DNA of 34,797 nt from Hyphomicrobiales bacterium. Lineage in GTDB: Bacteria > Pseudomonadota > Alphaproteobacteria > Rhizobiales > Xanthobacteraceae. Made by a program: the position numbers and the translations under genes. The stretch covers positions 1 through 34,797 of the forward strand of contig JAJPKK010000111.1 in assembly GCA_021323775.1 (NCBI GenBank). The letters run 5' to 3'. Positions 16,006-23,513 of this stretch are shown in pieces. Under the pieces are notes generated by a model. The model did not search any database, was not told the origin of the DNA, and worked only from the letters and a program-made list of their open reading frames with translations. The stretch's first letter is position 1, and every line of letters starts with the position of its first letter.

Positions 16006-16347
16006 GAGGTCTTCTCCCTGCGGTCAAGGTGAAAATCGCGACCGGGCGGATCGGTCTCCATGGTTCATGTCATTCTCTCGGACCCTGTTTGCTCGTTCGG
16101 CGTTCCTTCTTGCTCCGTCGTAAGCGGAATATCGGAGTGGGATTTCCGCGCTTTGTCCCTCACGTAAAGTTTTGTAAAGCGCCGTTGCGATAGGTTGAGC
16201 GATAGCGACCATCGGAGCCATGGCTTTCGGATCAATGATCCGCTGGTTCGCAACCCTTGCAATATTGACGATGTCAACATAAACATATCGCGATCAACCG
16301 ACGCTGTCAATAAAATATTTACATCGTCAACATTGGAGAAGCCGGAC
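16006..16347. promoter_or_regulatory. Divergent control region of ohr and the TetR gene
   Basis: A 342-bp gene-free region between the divergent ohr and tetR-type genes. The right-hand part (about 16255-16330) is AT-rich compared with its surroundings and carries two operator-like sites described separately. I cannot place the promoters with confidence. Confidence 0.5.
16265..16330. promoter_or_regulatory. Paired operator-like sites upstream of the TetR gene
   Basis: TTGACGATGTCAA at 16265-16277 is a palindrome (TTGAC-N3-GTCAA). A near-identical site in inverted orientation, TTTACATCGTCAA, lies at 16318-16330, just before the ribosome-binding site of the TetR gene. The 53-bp spacing places corresponding bases about five helical turns apart. 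Autoregulation by the TetR protein is the simplest reading. Confidence 0.6.
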
Positions 16348-17004
16348 ATGAAATCGAGCCGCCGCACTGCCGGCCGGGCGGCCGTCCGTGCCGGGAGAAG
16401 GCGCACGGCTGCGGCGCCCTACCATCATGGCGCGCTGCGCGAGGCGATGCTTGGGGCTGCAGAACGCATCCTGGAGCGGGACGGTATTGCCGGGCTGACC
16501 TTGCGGGCGGCGGCGCGTGAGGCGGGCGTGTCGCATGCCGCGCCAAAAAATCACTTCGGTGACATCAGGGGCCTGTTGAGCGAGCTGGCGGCCGTAGGCT
16601 TTGCACGCTTCGGCGCGGCCCTTGTGGCCGACATACGGGAAGACGCCGCCCCGGAAGCGCGGCTCGCCGCCATCGGCCGCGGCTACGTCGCCTTCGCGCG
16701 GCAGAACCCCGGGCTGTTCCTCCTCATGTTTCGCAGCGAACGGCTTGACTTCACCCGACCGTCCTTGCGGGCGGCAGGTGAGGCTGCATTCGGAGTGTTG
16801 GCGCGCGCGGTCGGCGCACAGCAGCCGGCGCATTCCAATGCGCCGTTGACGCTGGCGCAAGCGGCCGACATTACGGCAGCATGGTCGCTGGTGCACGGCT
16901 TCGCCATGCTCATGCTCGACGGCCGATTAAAGCCGCTCATCGCCAGGACGCGGGGCGCAACCGACGAGATGACGCTGCTCGGCGCAATTTTAAGGACTCG
17001 GTAG
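16348..17004 (+). CDS. TetR family transcriptional regulator
   Basis: A 218-aa regulator. The N-terminal helix-turn-helix domain runs from YHHGALREAMLGAAERIL through GIAGLTLRAAAREAGVSHAA to the PKNHFGDIRGLL recognition region (about residues 25-80). The C-terminal ligand domain includes GYVAFARQNPGLFLLMF and AAWSLVHGFAMLMLDG, typical of the WHG-type TetR_C group. The start at 16348 is chosen because GGAG lies nine bases upstream; the longer frame to 16195 runs through the operator-like region. It is divergent from ohr, which may be its target. Confidence 0.88.
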   Translation: MKSSRRTAGRAAVRAGRRRTAAAPYHHGALREAMLGAAERILERDGIAGLTLRAAAREAGVSHAAPKNHFGDIRGLLSELAAVGFARFGAALVADIREDAAPEARLAAIGRGYVAFARQNPGLFLLMFRSERLDFTRPSLRAAGEAAFGVLARAVGAQQPAHSNAPLTLAQAADITAAWSLVHGFAMLMLDGRLKPLIARTRGATDEMTLLGAILRTR

Positions 17005-17109
17005 GGCACAATTAAGCGCAGAAGGGCCGCCCCTGCACGGGCGCCTGCCACACTCTTTCTTCACCCCGCTTCGGACAGTATGGTGCCGCCTTTCGATTCG
17101 GAGCCGTCG

Positions 17110-17631
17110 ATGAGAGCCTACATTCTGCCTGCGCTGTTGCTTCCGGGGTTTACCCTTCTGTCGGGCTGCCTGAGCGATTCAGGGCCGCCGGCACAACCGA
17201 GTTTCTACGCCAGCATGGCGGAGGAGGGGGCGACGGTCGACGCCACAGCCGCGGCGTCGATGATTTCAGGCTATCGCGGCAACAACGGCCTCGGCCCGGT
17301 TGAGGTCGACGCCGACCTGATGCGCATTGCTCTGGACCATGCACACGCTATGGCGGCGAAGGACAAAGTCGACCGGTCCGCCGGACGCGAATTCGCAAAC
17401 CGGCTCGCGGCTGCGGGCTTCGACGGCAAGATCGCGGCGGAGAATGTCGGCGCCGGCTATCATACCCTCGCGGAGGCATTTTCCGGCTGGCGCGATTCGC
17501 CCCAGCACCGCGCCAATATGCTCAAGGGCGGCGTCAACCGCTTGGGGATCGCCGCCGTCTACGCGCCGCAGTCGAAATACAAGGTGTTCTGGGCGCTCAT
17601 CATGGCGGCGAAGGAGGAGGGGCGCGTGTAA
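17110..17631 (+). CDS. CAP-domain lipoprotein (SCP/PR1 superfamily)
   Basis: A 173-aa secreted protein with a lipoprotein signal peptide (lipobox LLSGC, C20) and a CAP domain. Landmarks are the helix with LMRIALDHAHAMA, the AAENVGAGY segment with the conserved Glu, and the WRDSPQHRANML signature. Bacterial CAP proteins are of mostly unknown activity. It is probably anchored in the outer or inner membrane facing the periplasm. The start is set by the signal peptide. Confidence 0.85.
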   Translation: MRAYILPALLLPGFTLLSGCLSDSGPPAQPSFYASMAEEGATVDATAAASMISGYRGNNGLGPVEVDADLMRIALDHAHAMAAKDKVDRSAGREFANRLAAAGFDGKIAAENVGAGYHTLAEAFSGWRDSPQHRANMLKGGVNRLGIAAVYAPQSKYKVFWALIMAAKEEGRV

Positions 17632-17661
17632 ATATGTTAGGACGGATTGCGCGGGCAGTCT

Positions 17662-17760
17662 GTAGGGCGCAATAAGCGCGGCGCATTGCGCCTCCGGATC
17701 GAGACGTTGCCCGCCTTCCGCACTACACGGTGCAATGCGGCTGTGCTTAATGCGCCCTAC
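17662..17760. repeat. 99-bp palindromic repeat with GTAGGGCGCAATAAGC ends
   Basis: The left end GTAGGGCGCAATAAGC (17662-17677) and the right end GCTTAATGCGCCCTAC (17745-17760) are inverted copies with a single mismatch in 16 bases. The inside is less symmetric. A degenerate half copy (GGTAGGGCACAATTAAGCGC) starts near 17000, at the end of the TetR gene. The shape suggests a mobile MITE-like or REP-type element. Confidence 0.75.
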
Positions 17761-17812
17761 TCGCTTTGAGTGGGCAATCCGGTACTCCCAGTCGATGGCT
17801 CGCCCGGTCAAT

Positions 17813-17831
17813 CCCCCGATCAAGTCGGGGG
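17813..17831. repeat. Short hairpin repeat CCCCCGA/TCGGGGG
   Basis: CCCCCGA (17813-17819) and TCGGGGG (17825-17831) form a perfect 7-bp stem with a 5-base loop. It is flanked by GCCCGGTCAAT and GGCGATGACA, like a REP-type element common in Bradyrhizobium-like genomes. It could also end transcription, but no T-run follows. Confidence 0.55.
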
Positions 17832-17908
17832 AAGGCGATGACACGCCGAGATGGGTCAAGGCGATCGAAGCACTCTCAGACCTATGGCGTTATGCAACGG
17901 AGGATCGG

Positions 17909-18430
17909 ATGCAACAATTCGGCGCCGCTGCTCTTATGACCCTGGCCGCCGCCATGCCGGCGCTCGCTGCCGAATTGCCGGGCCGCAAACCCGGCTTGTG
18001 GGAAGTCACGACGAGCATCGGGAACCGCAACGGGCCCGGCATGACGATCCAGCAATGTATCGACGCTTCGACCGATCAGATGATGCAGTCGAGCGCAGGC
18101 CCTCTGGCTCAGGCCGCGTGCTCAAGGCGCGACGTGCAGAGATCCGGCAACGCTGTCACGATCGACTCCACCTGCACTCTTGCCGGCAAGACCGCGACCG
18201 CGCACGCGGTGATTACGGGCAGCTTCGACAGCGCCTATACGATGACGGTGACCTCGCAGAGCGGCGCCCTGCCGGGCGGCAAGATGACCATGATGATAGG
18301 AGCCAAATGGCTCGGCCCCTGCACGGCCGGCCAGAAGCCCGGCGACATGATCATGGGCAACGGCGTCAAGATGAACATATTGGACATGCAGAAGCGCGCT
18401 CCCTCGCAAGGGGTGCCGCTGCCGCCATAG
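17909..18430 (+). CDS. DUF3617 family secreted protein
   Basis: A 173-aa protein with a signal peptide ending near PALAAEL (about residue 21). The DUF3617 features follow: GLWEVTTSI, then QQCIDASTDQ, a central CSRRDVQRSGNAVTIDSTC pair of Cys, and TGSFDSAYTMTV. The function of the family is unknown; it is presumably periplasmic. The start is fixed by a strong ACGGAGG ribosome-binding site. An upstream in-frame extension passes through the hairpin repeat and is not taken as coding. Confidence 0.82.
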   Translation: MQQFGAAALMTLAAAMPALAAELPGRKPGLWEVTTSIGNRNGPGMTIQQCIDASTDQMMQSSAGPLAQAACSRRDVQRSGNAVTIDSTCTLAGKTATAHAVITGSFDSAYTMTVTSQSGALPGGKMTMMIGAKWLGPCTAGQKPGDMIMGNGVKMNILDMQKRAPSQGVPLPP

Positions 18431-18494
18431 GCCCGTCATTTATTGCAATCTCGGAAGCGTAAAATGTCCGCTCCGGATGGCCGAAGATGAGGGT

Positions 18495-19346
18495 TTACTT
18501 TAATTGCCTCGACGTCAGGCCGCCCGAGTTTGCGCCGGGGTGGTCGCCCTGCCGAATGGCGGCCGCGATAGCGGCAGCACGCGCGTGGTCGATGTTTTCC
18601 AGGCCGACAAGAGCTGCGTCCGCGAGGGCCGGTCGCGACCGCGCAATTCGGCCAAGCAACACCGCGCATTCTTCATCGGCAATCGACGACACCGCATCGA
18701 TCACTTCTTCCGACGGATCGTCGCGCAACAGCCGCTTGAGGTGAGGGCGGGCCTCGATCCGGCCCATTCGACCGAGTGCGGACGCCGCCGAAATCGACAC
18801 TCTCCGGTCGAGGTCGTCGAGGAGATCGATCAAAATCAGGATCACGTCCGGCAACGGACGTGCGCAACGGCAGGCGTCGGCTCGAATACCTGGTTCTGCG
18901 TGCCGCAGCAGCCGCCGCAGGACTTCCGGCGATAGCGTTGAGCCGAGGCGCGCCGCGGCGTTCACCGCGATCGGCAACGTCGCCTCCTGAACCACGGCGC
19001 GCTCGATTAGCTGCGAAACGGTGAGTGCCGCATCACGGCCGCCGATCGTGACAAGCGCCTCGATTGCGGCAACTTGCTCGGGGATTGGGCGCCGTCCGCC
19101 GAAGCCGGCGAAGCGGCGGCACAGCGCTGCAAGCGGCGGAACCGCCGCGGCGAGCCGGCGCCGGCCCGCCTCCGCGGCAAGCATTGCGCTGTCGGCGAGG
19201 CCTGACTGCGGAATTGCCGCGATCAATGCCTCATCATCGATTTCGGATGCGGGGGATTGGCCTGGTCGAGGGACCTCGCTCGATTGAGAGCCCGGATCGA
19301 TCCCAACGCCCGCGTCCGAAAAGAAATCGAGTTGCCGTTCGAACAT
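18495..19346 (-). CDS. HEAT-repeat protein
   Basis: A 283-aa soluble protein. The middle and C-terminal parts show HEAT-like helical repeats, for example RRLLRHAEPGIRADACRCA, LIDLLDDLDRRVSISAASALG and HLKRLLRDDPSEEVIDAVSS. Such repeats usually make protein-protein contacts, and no catalytic domain is visible. The start is uncertain between ATG 19346 and a GTG two codons earlier. It lies 67 bp downstream of tRNA-Leu on the same strand, without a visible terminator between, so it may be partly co-transcribed. Confidence 0.7.
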   Translation of the reverse strand: MFERQLDFFSDAGVGIDPGSQSSEVPRPGQSPASEIDDEALIAAIPQSGLADSAMLAAEAGRRRLAAAVPPLAALCRRFAGFGGRRPIPEQVAAIEALVTIGGRDAALTVSQLIERAVVQEATLPIAVNAAARLGSTLSPEVLRRLLRHAEPGIRADACRCARPLPDVILILIDLLDDLDRRVSISAASALGRMGRIEARPHLKRLLRDDPSEEVIDAVSSIADEECAVLLGRIARSRPALADAALVGLENIDHARAAAIAAAIRQGDHPGANSGGLTSRQLK

Positions 19347-19413
19347 TGACACATGATGCCCGCAAGCGCCGTTGAGTCAAATTGACGATGAGCAATAGCG
19401 ACAGGAAAGAACC

Positions 19414-19501
19414 TGGTGCCCCTGGCCGGACTCGAACCAGCACGGGTGTAAGCCCACCTGATTTTGAGTCAGGCGCGTCTACCAGTTCCGCCACAGGGGC
19501 A
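19414..19501 (-). tRNA. tRNA-Leu (anticodon CAA)
   Basis: Read on the minus strand, the acceptor stem TGCCCCT pairs with AGGGGCA, and the gene encodes the CCA end (19414-19416). The anticodon stem CCTGA/TCAGG encloses the loop CTCAAAA, giving anticodon CAA, which reads UUG. The long variable arm and the GGTTCGAGTCC T-arm fit a class II leucine tRNA. Confidence 0.95.
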
Positions 19502-19511
19502 TGCGGCGTGG

Positions 19512-19539
19512 ATAATACTGGCGGGCTTTGCCGGGTCAA
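19512..19539 (-). promoter_or_regulatory. Promoter of tRNA-Leu
   Basis: On the minus strand TTGACC (19534-19539) and TATTAT (19512-19517) are 16 bp apart. A start about 7 bases after the -10 would leave only a few leader bases before the mature tRNA 5' end at 19501. Confidence 0.75.
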
Positions 19540-19926
19540 CGCAGAAATGCTCCGCCGTCCCCTTCGGGGCAGGTCGGACCAAGGGAGAGCAGGTCGACAG
19601 TGTGACGGTGATTCGCTATGCGGTCGGTTGGTGCGCGAGCCTCGCAGGGCGGGCTTCGGTCGCAAGGTATCAAATGGACACGCTGCCGCCAGACCCGGTC
19701 CCGGCGTTTGCCCCACCCCGCTCTCCCGGCAGGCAACAGGGCGACTGCGAGGCGTAACCGCAAACCCGGCGCAATGCGCTCCGCTCACGTGCCCTGCGCC
19801 GCTGCGAGGGGAAACTGGACGAGTTAAGTTAGCAAATAGGGGGCGGCGCGAACAAGCCCGGCGGCGACAAGGCCGCCTCGGATGCAGAGGCTGCCCGCGA
19901 GGCCGCACAGACAGGGAAGCGTAACC
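19540..19926. other. Gene-free region between tRNA-Leu promoter and dsbB
   Basis: No frame in these 387 bp looks like a real gene. Open frames here run without stops only because of the GC content and have no family features. The right end must hold the promoter of dsbB, which I cannot place. Confidence 0.5.
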
Positions 19927-20454
19927 ATGCATGGGATGCAGACATTGAGGCAGTCACGTCCGGCGGTCGCGGCGGCGGTGCTGGTGGCGGCAGGCGGCGC
20001 CGCGACCATATTGGGGGCCTATTACTTTCAATATGTGATGGGGCTGCGCCCGTGCCCGCTCTGCCTTGAACAGCGGATCGCATTCTATGTGTCGATTCCG
20101 CTCGCCGCCGTGGTAGCGCTCGCGGCCAGCCGCGGCGCGCCGCGCGGCGTCGTGACGGCGGGACTTAGCGTCATCGCGCTCGCCATGCTTTTCAATTCCG
20201 GGCTCGCACTTTTCCACGCCGGCGTCGAATGGAAATGGTGGCCGGGTCCGCAGGAATGCTCCGGACCCGTGACCGATCTTTCGACCGGCGGCGACCTTTT
20301 GTCCTCACTCACCAATCTCACGATCATCCGCTGCGACGAAGCGGCATGGCGCTTTCTCGGCCTGTCGCTTGCCGGATATGACGTGCTGATTTCGCTTGCG
20401 CTCGCAGCGATTGCGGCCTTTGGCGCGGTCACCGCCTGGCGAGCGGTGCGGTGA
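19927..20454 (+). CDS. DsbB-family disulfide bond formation protein
   Basis: A 175-aa inner-membrane protein with four predicted helices. Both redox pairs of DsbB are present: C43-P-L-C46 in LRPCPLCLEQR, and C111/C136 in the periplasmic loop. DsbB re-oxidises DsbA and passes electrons to quinone. No dsbA is present in the window. The start at 19927 (MHGMQT) follows GGGAAG; the ATG at 19936 is an alternative. The gene is followed after 12 bp by the TMEM175-type channel gene. Confidence 0.88.
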   Translation: MHGMQTLRQSRPAVAAAVLVAAGGAATILGAYYFQYVMGLRPCPLCLEQRIAFYVSIPLAAVVALAASRGAPRGVVTAGLSVIALAMLFNSGLALFHAGVEWKWWPGPQECSGPVTDLSTGGDLLSSLTNLTIIRCDEAAWRFLGLSLAGYDVLISLALAAIAAFGAVTAWRAVR

Positions 20455-20466
20455 AGCGCCGCCGCG

Positions 20467-21039
20467 ATGGGGAAGGGACGACTTGAAGCATTCACCGACG
20501 GCGTCATCGCCATCATCATCACCATCATGGTGCTGGAGATGAAGGTGCCGCATGGCGCCGATCTCGCGGCCATGTCGGAAAGCGCGCCGGTGCTTTCGGC
20601 CTATGTGCTGAGCTACGTCAACGTCGGAATCTTCTGGAACAACCACCACCACATGATGCACGCCACCGGCCACATCGACGGCCGGGTGCTGTGGGCGAAC
20701 CTGCTCCTGCTGTTCTGGCTCTCCCTTGTTCCATTCGTGATCCGCTGGATCGACGAGGCTGGTTTGGCGGCGTTGCCGGTCGCCGCCTATGGGATCGTGC
20801 TCTTCATGGCGGCGGTCGCCTATACGCTGCTCCAGTGGGCCATCGTGGCCCGCAACGGCCGCAGCTCCGCGCTCGCCGTGGCGCTGGGCAGCGACCGCAA
20901 GGGCAAGTTGTCCCTTGCGGCCTATGCGGCGTCTATTCCGCTGGCGTTTTTGCAGCCGTGGATATCGATTGCGCTCTACGTCGTTGTTGCGCTCATCTGG
21001 CTGGCGCCGGATCGGCGCATTGAGTCGGCGGTGAAGTGA
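20467..21039 (+). CDS. TMEM175 family potassium channel (DUF1211)
   Basis: A 190-aa membrane protein with six hydrophobic segments. The first helix carries the RxxxFTDGVIAIIITIMVLE signature (R5-LEAFTDG), which is the selectivity-filter helix of bacterial TMEM175 K+ channels. The NHHHMMHATG segment and later helices agree. The start is the ATG 12 bp after dsbB; the ribosome-binding site is weak, so coupling to dsbB is likely. Confidence 0.85.
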   Translation: MGKGRLEAFTDGVIAIIITIMVLEMKVPHGADLAAMSESAPVLSAYVLSYVNVGIFWNNHHHMMHATGHIDGRVLWANLLLLFWLSLVPFVIRWIDEAGLAALPVAAYGIVLFMAAVAYTLLQWAIVARNGRSSALAVALGSDRKGKLSLAAYAASIPLAFLQPWISIALYVVVALIWLAPDRRIESAVK

Positions 21040-21052
21040 GAGGGCGCGGATC

Positions 21053-21084
21053 GGTAGGGTGGGTTGAGCGCAGCGAAACCCACC
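21053..21084. repeat. GTGGGTT palindromic repeat
   Basis: GGTAGGGTGGGTT and AAACCCACC form arms around GAGCGCAGCG. This repeat unit, in my general knowledge, is dispersed in many Bradyrhizobium-like genomes. It lies between convergent genes and could also act as a weak transcription stop. Confidence 0.7.
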
Positions 21085-21174
21085 TCCGGCCTCGCCTCCC
21101 GAAGGCCAAAAAAACCTGAAGACTGACGCAGGAGTGACAAGGGCAGCAATTGCGCTGCCCTCCTGGTTCAGGCG

Positions 21175-21438
21175 TCAGGCGCCTTCGTCATTTCCCCAGC
21201 GCCAGCGCGGCGGCTCGCCTTTGAGCCAACACACGCCAAAAAGCAGCGCGGCAAGCACGGCAACGTACCCGAAAAAGAGCGCGGGGACCGCCCTTGGCGG
21301 GAACAACAAGGGACCGACGACCAGCAGCCCGACGAATGCCGCAAGCACCAGCCAGCCCTGCCAGGCGCAAGGAAAGCCCCAACCCCAGCCGTAGCGCTTG
21401 GCCGAAAACCAATACCTTCCTTCAGACCGCACGGACAT
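21175..21438 (-). CDS. Small membrane protein, unknown
   Basis: An 87-aa protein with two hydrophobic helices (GWLVLAAFVGLLVVGPLLF and a second ending FGVCWLKG). It has an N-terminal aromatic motif RYWFSAKRYGWGWGFPCAWQ, which recurs in small uncharacterised proteins of alphaproteobacteria in my recollection. A strong GAGGAGG site precedes the ATG. It lies 27 bp downstream of the P450 gene on the same strand, so it is probably co-transcribed with it. No function can be given. Confidence 0.7.
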   Translation of the reverse strand: MSVRSEGRYWFSAKRYGWGWGFPCAWQGWLVLAAFVGLLVVGPLLFPPRAVPALFFGYVAVLAALLFGVCWLKGEPPRWRWGNDEGA

Positions 21439-21465
21439 CGCCTCCTCGATCCACGAGGCGCCGGA

Positions 21466-22851
21466 TCATCGCGACTCGCTTCTCGGCCGCAGCCAGAACG
21501 GCGCCGCATGATCCGGCTGGGTCACGATCACCGCCCTCGGCAACACCGGCCGCGCGTCGGCAAGCGCCACGTGAAAGCGCTGAACCATCATCGCCAGCAC
21601 GAGGCAGGCCTCCGTCAATGCGAACTGCGCACCGATGCAGATGCGCGGGCCAGCGCCGAACGGCATGTAGGCAAAACGGTGCGGCAGCGGAGCGTCGGCA
21701 AGGAAGCGGCCCGGATTGAACGCATCGGGGTCCTTCCACAGGCGCACATGTCGCTGCAGCACCCAAGGCGAGATCATGACCAGGGCGCCGCGCGGCGCCG
21801 CAACGTCGGCAAGCCGATCCGGCCCGATCGCCATGCGGGCGATCGCGAATGCCGGGGGATAAAGCCGCAGCGACTCGTTCACCACGGCCTTTGTGTAGGC
21901 GAGCTTTGTCAGCGCGTCTGCGGCTGCGTCGGGCGCAAGATCGACGCCGCGGACCTCATTGGCCACGCGCTCCTGATCGGCCGGCGAGGACGCCAGGAGG
22001 TAGAGCGCCCAGAACAAGGTCAGCGCGGTGGTCTCGTGCCCGGCAACGATCATGGTCGCCATCTGGTCGCGCAACTGGGCGCGCGAGAATGCCTCGCCGG
22101 TTTCGGGATCGCGCGCTGCAAGCAGCATGTCGAAGAGATCGCGGGGCTTGCCCTGCGCCGGGGCGCGCAGCCGCGCTGCAATGATCTCGTCCATGAAGGC
22201 GACCCATTGGGCCCGGAACCGCATGCGGGCGAGATCGCGCAGCGTTGGAATCGCGGCCGGCAACATCAGATCAAGGAAATACGGCCGACCCAGCTTCGCC
22301 GCAAAGCGGGTGATGAACCTTCGCAGCGCAACGCCATATTGGCGCATTTCGAGAGAGAACATGGATCGCGCCGCGATTTCGAGCGCCAGGAACTGGACAG
22401 CGGCAAGAATATCTACCGGGCCGCGCGCCGCGGCTGCCGCGAGCTGCGCAAGCATCTCCTCGGTGGCGAGCGCCACGTGCCGTGCGATCACCGGAACCAC
22501 ACGCGGCGCCAAGGCGGGCGCAATGGTGCGACGCTGGTGCCGCCATTCCTCGCCCTCGCTCAGAAGGAGGCCCTTCCCGACGATCGGACGGAGGATGCGG
22601 ATGGTCGCGGAGGTGCGCGAGTAATTGGCGGTGTTCTCGACCAGAACGCGGTGGATCGCGTCGGGCGCGTTGATCAGGAGGCGCGTGCGCCCCAACGCCG
22701 ACCCGACCACAACATCCTGTTCATATGCGGATTTGGACCAAATCTGCAGGGCGTTGGTGCGCACTGCGACGAGAAACCGATAAAGGCTAAGCTCCTCGGC
22801 CGGCGCGGGGGGGCGGGGCGGCACGAAAAACGATGGCGCGTGGACGTTCAC
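21466..22851 (-). CDS. Cytochrome P450 monooxygenase
   Basis: About 461 aa. The I-helix reads AGHETTALTLFWALY, the K-helix ExxR is ESLRLYPPA, and the haem loop is FGAGPRICIG with the haem-ligating Cys at about residue 405. It has the layout of soluble class I bacterial P450s with long fatty-acid/terpene-type N-termini (FVPPRPPAP). The substrate cannot be deduced. There is no ATG near the start; I chose GTG at 22851, but a TTG at 22947 would give 493 aa. No ferredoxin or ferredoxin reductase gene is nearby. Confidence 0.85.
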   Translation of the reverse strand: MNVHAPSFFVPPRPPAPAEELSLYRFLVAVRTNALQIWSKSAYEQDVVVGSALGRTRLLINAPDAIHRVLVENTANYSRTSATIRILRPIVGKGLLLSEGEEWRHQRRTIAPALAPRVVPVIARHVALATEEMLAQLAAAAARGPVDILAAVQFLALEIAARSMFSLEMRQYGVALRRFITRFAAKLGRPYFLDLMLPAAIPTLRDLARMRFRAQWVAFMDEIIAARLRAPAQGKPRDLFDMLLAARDPETGEAFSRAQLRDQMATMIVAGHETTALTLFWALYLLASSPADQERVANEVRGVDLAPDAAADALTKLAYTKAVVNESLRLYPPAFAIARMAIGPDRLADVAAPRGALVMISPWVLQRHVRLWKDPDAFNPGRFLADAPLPHRFAYMPFGAGPRICIGAQFALTEACLVLAMMVQRFHVALADARPVLPRAVIVTQPDHAAPFWLRPRSESR

Positions 22852-23161
22852 GGCATGCGTCCCGAAGTTGCGGCCGCCCTCACATTCTCCCGGTCCGGCG
22901 GACGCTAGAATGTTCCTCCAGGGCGCGCTTTGCAAGCCGACCGGCAAAGGGAGGCGGCTGTGCCGACCGATGTTTGTTTGCCGCGAAAGCGCGCTTTAAT
23001 TGAGCTTCGTTCACGAGCACGCCAGCGGGCGAACGGGCCTCGCCAATGGGCAACCAATGGGCCGGGCCCCATTGACGTCATGCGTGATTAATCGCAGTTT
23101 GTTCGTCTGAAAAATGGTTGCTGCCTGAGGGTCAGGGGCTGCTAGGGATCGGAATGCATCA
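22852..23161. other. Gene-free region upstream of the P450 gene
   Basis: These 310 bp between divergent genes show no gene. They contain a direct repeat (CCAATGGGC, near 23043 and 23054) and an inverted CAATGGGCC/GGCCCCATTG pair at 23055-23074. The first 96 bases could still belong to the P450 if the TTG start is used. Confidence 0.5.
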
Positions 23162-23404
23162 ATGAAAGCGCTCATCCTCTATGTGGTTTTCGTCGCGATC
23201 GGCGCCGTTGTGGCCGGCTTCATCGGGTACTACGTCGAGATCGAGGTATCGGCAACCGCAAGCCTCATCGTGTTTCTCGGCCTGTTCTTCGCCAATTTCG
23301 CGGCGTCATGGATGGCCGTCATCTTCATCATGGACGGTTCGTTTGCGGACGCCCAGGGCCGACGGGCCCAGAGCGAGATCGAGCGGCGGGCCCGAGGCGC
23401 ATAG
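23162..23404 (+). CDS. Small two-helix membrane protein, unknown
   Basis: An 80-aa protein with two hydrophobic helices (ILYVVFVAIGAVVAGFIGYY and SLIVFLGLFFANFAASWMAV) and a charged C-terminal tail (SEIERRARGA). I do not recognise a family. Codon pattern and hydrophobic layout support coding. The ribosome-binding site is weak. Confidence 0.65.
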   Translation: MKALILYVVFVAIGAVVAGFIGYYVEIEVSATASLIVFLGLFFANFAASWMAVIFIMDGSFADAQGRRAQSEIERRARGA

Positions 23405-23513
23405 GCTCTGACAAGTTTTTGCGGCTCGACACGCTTCGCTTTTGGCATCTGCAATGCTGCGGCTTGCGAGACGCCAGATTGATCTGCCTCGTGGTCGCCC
23501 CCTCGTGGCCCCC

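Noticed and set aside
21508-22908. A 466-residue open frame on the plus strand
   Set aside because: It is opposite the P450 gene, whose haem and ExxR motifs are unambiguous. The antisense product is low-complexity.
23055-23074. CAATGGGCC/GGCCCCATTG as a terminator or operator
   Set aside because: It lies between divergent genes, has imperfect symmetry and lacks a T-run, so nothing firm can be said.
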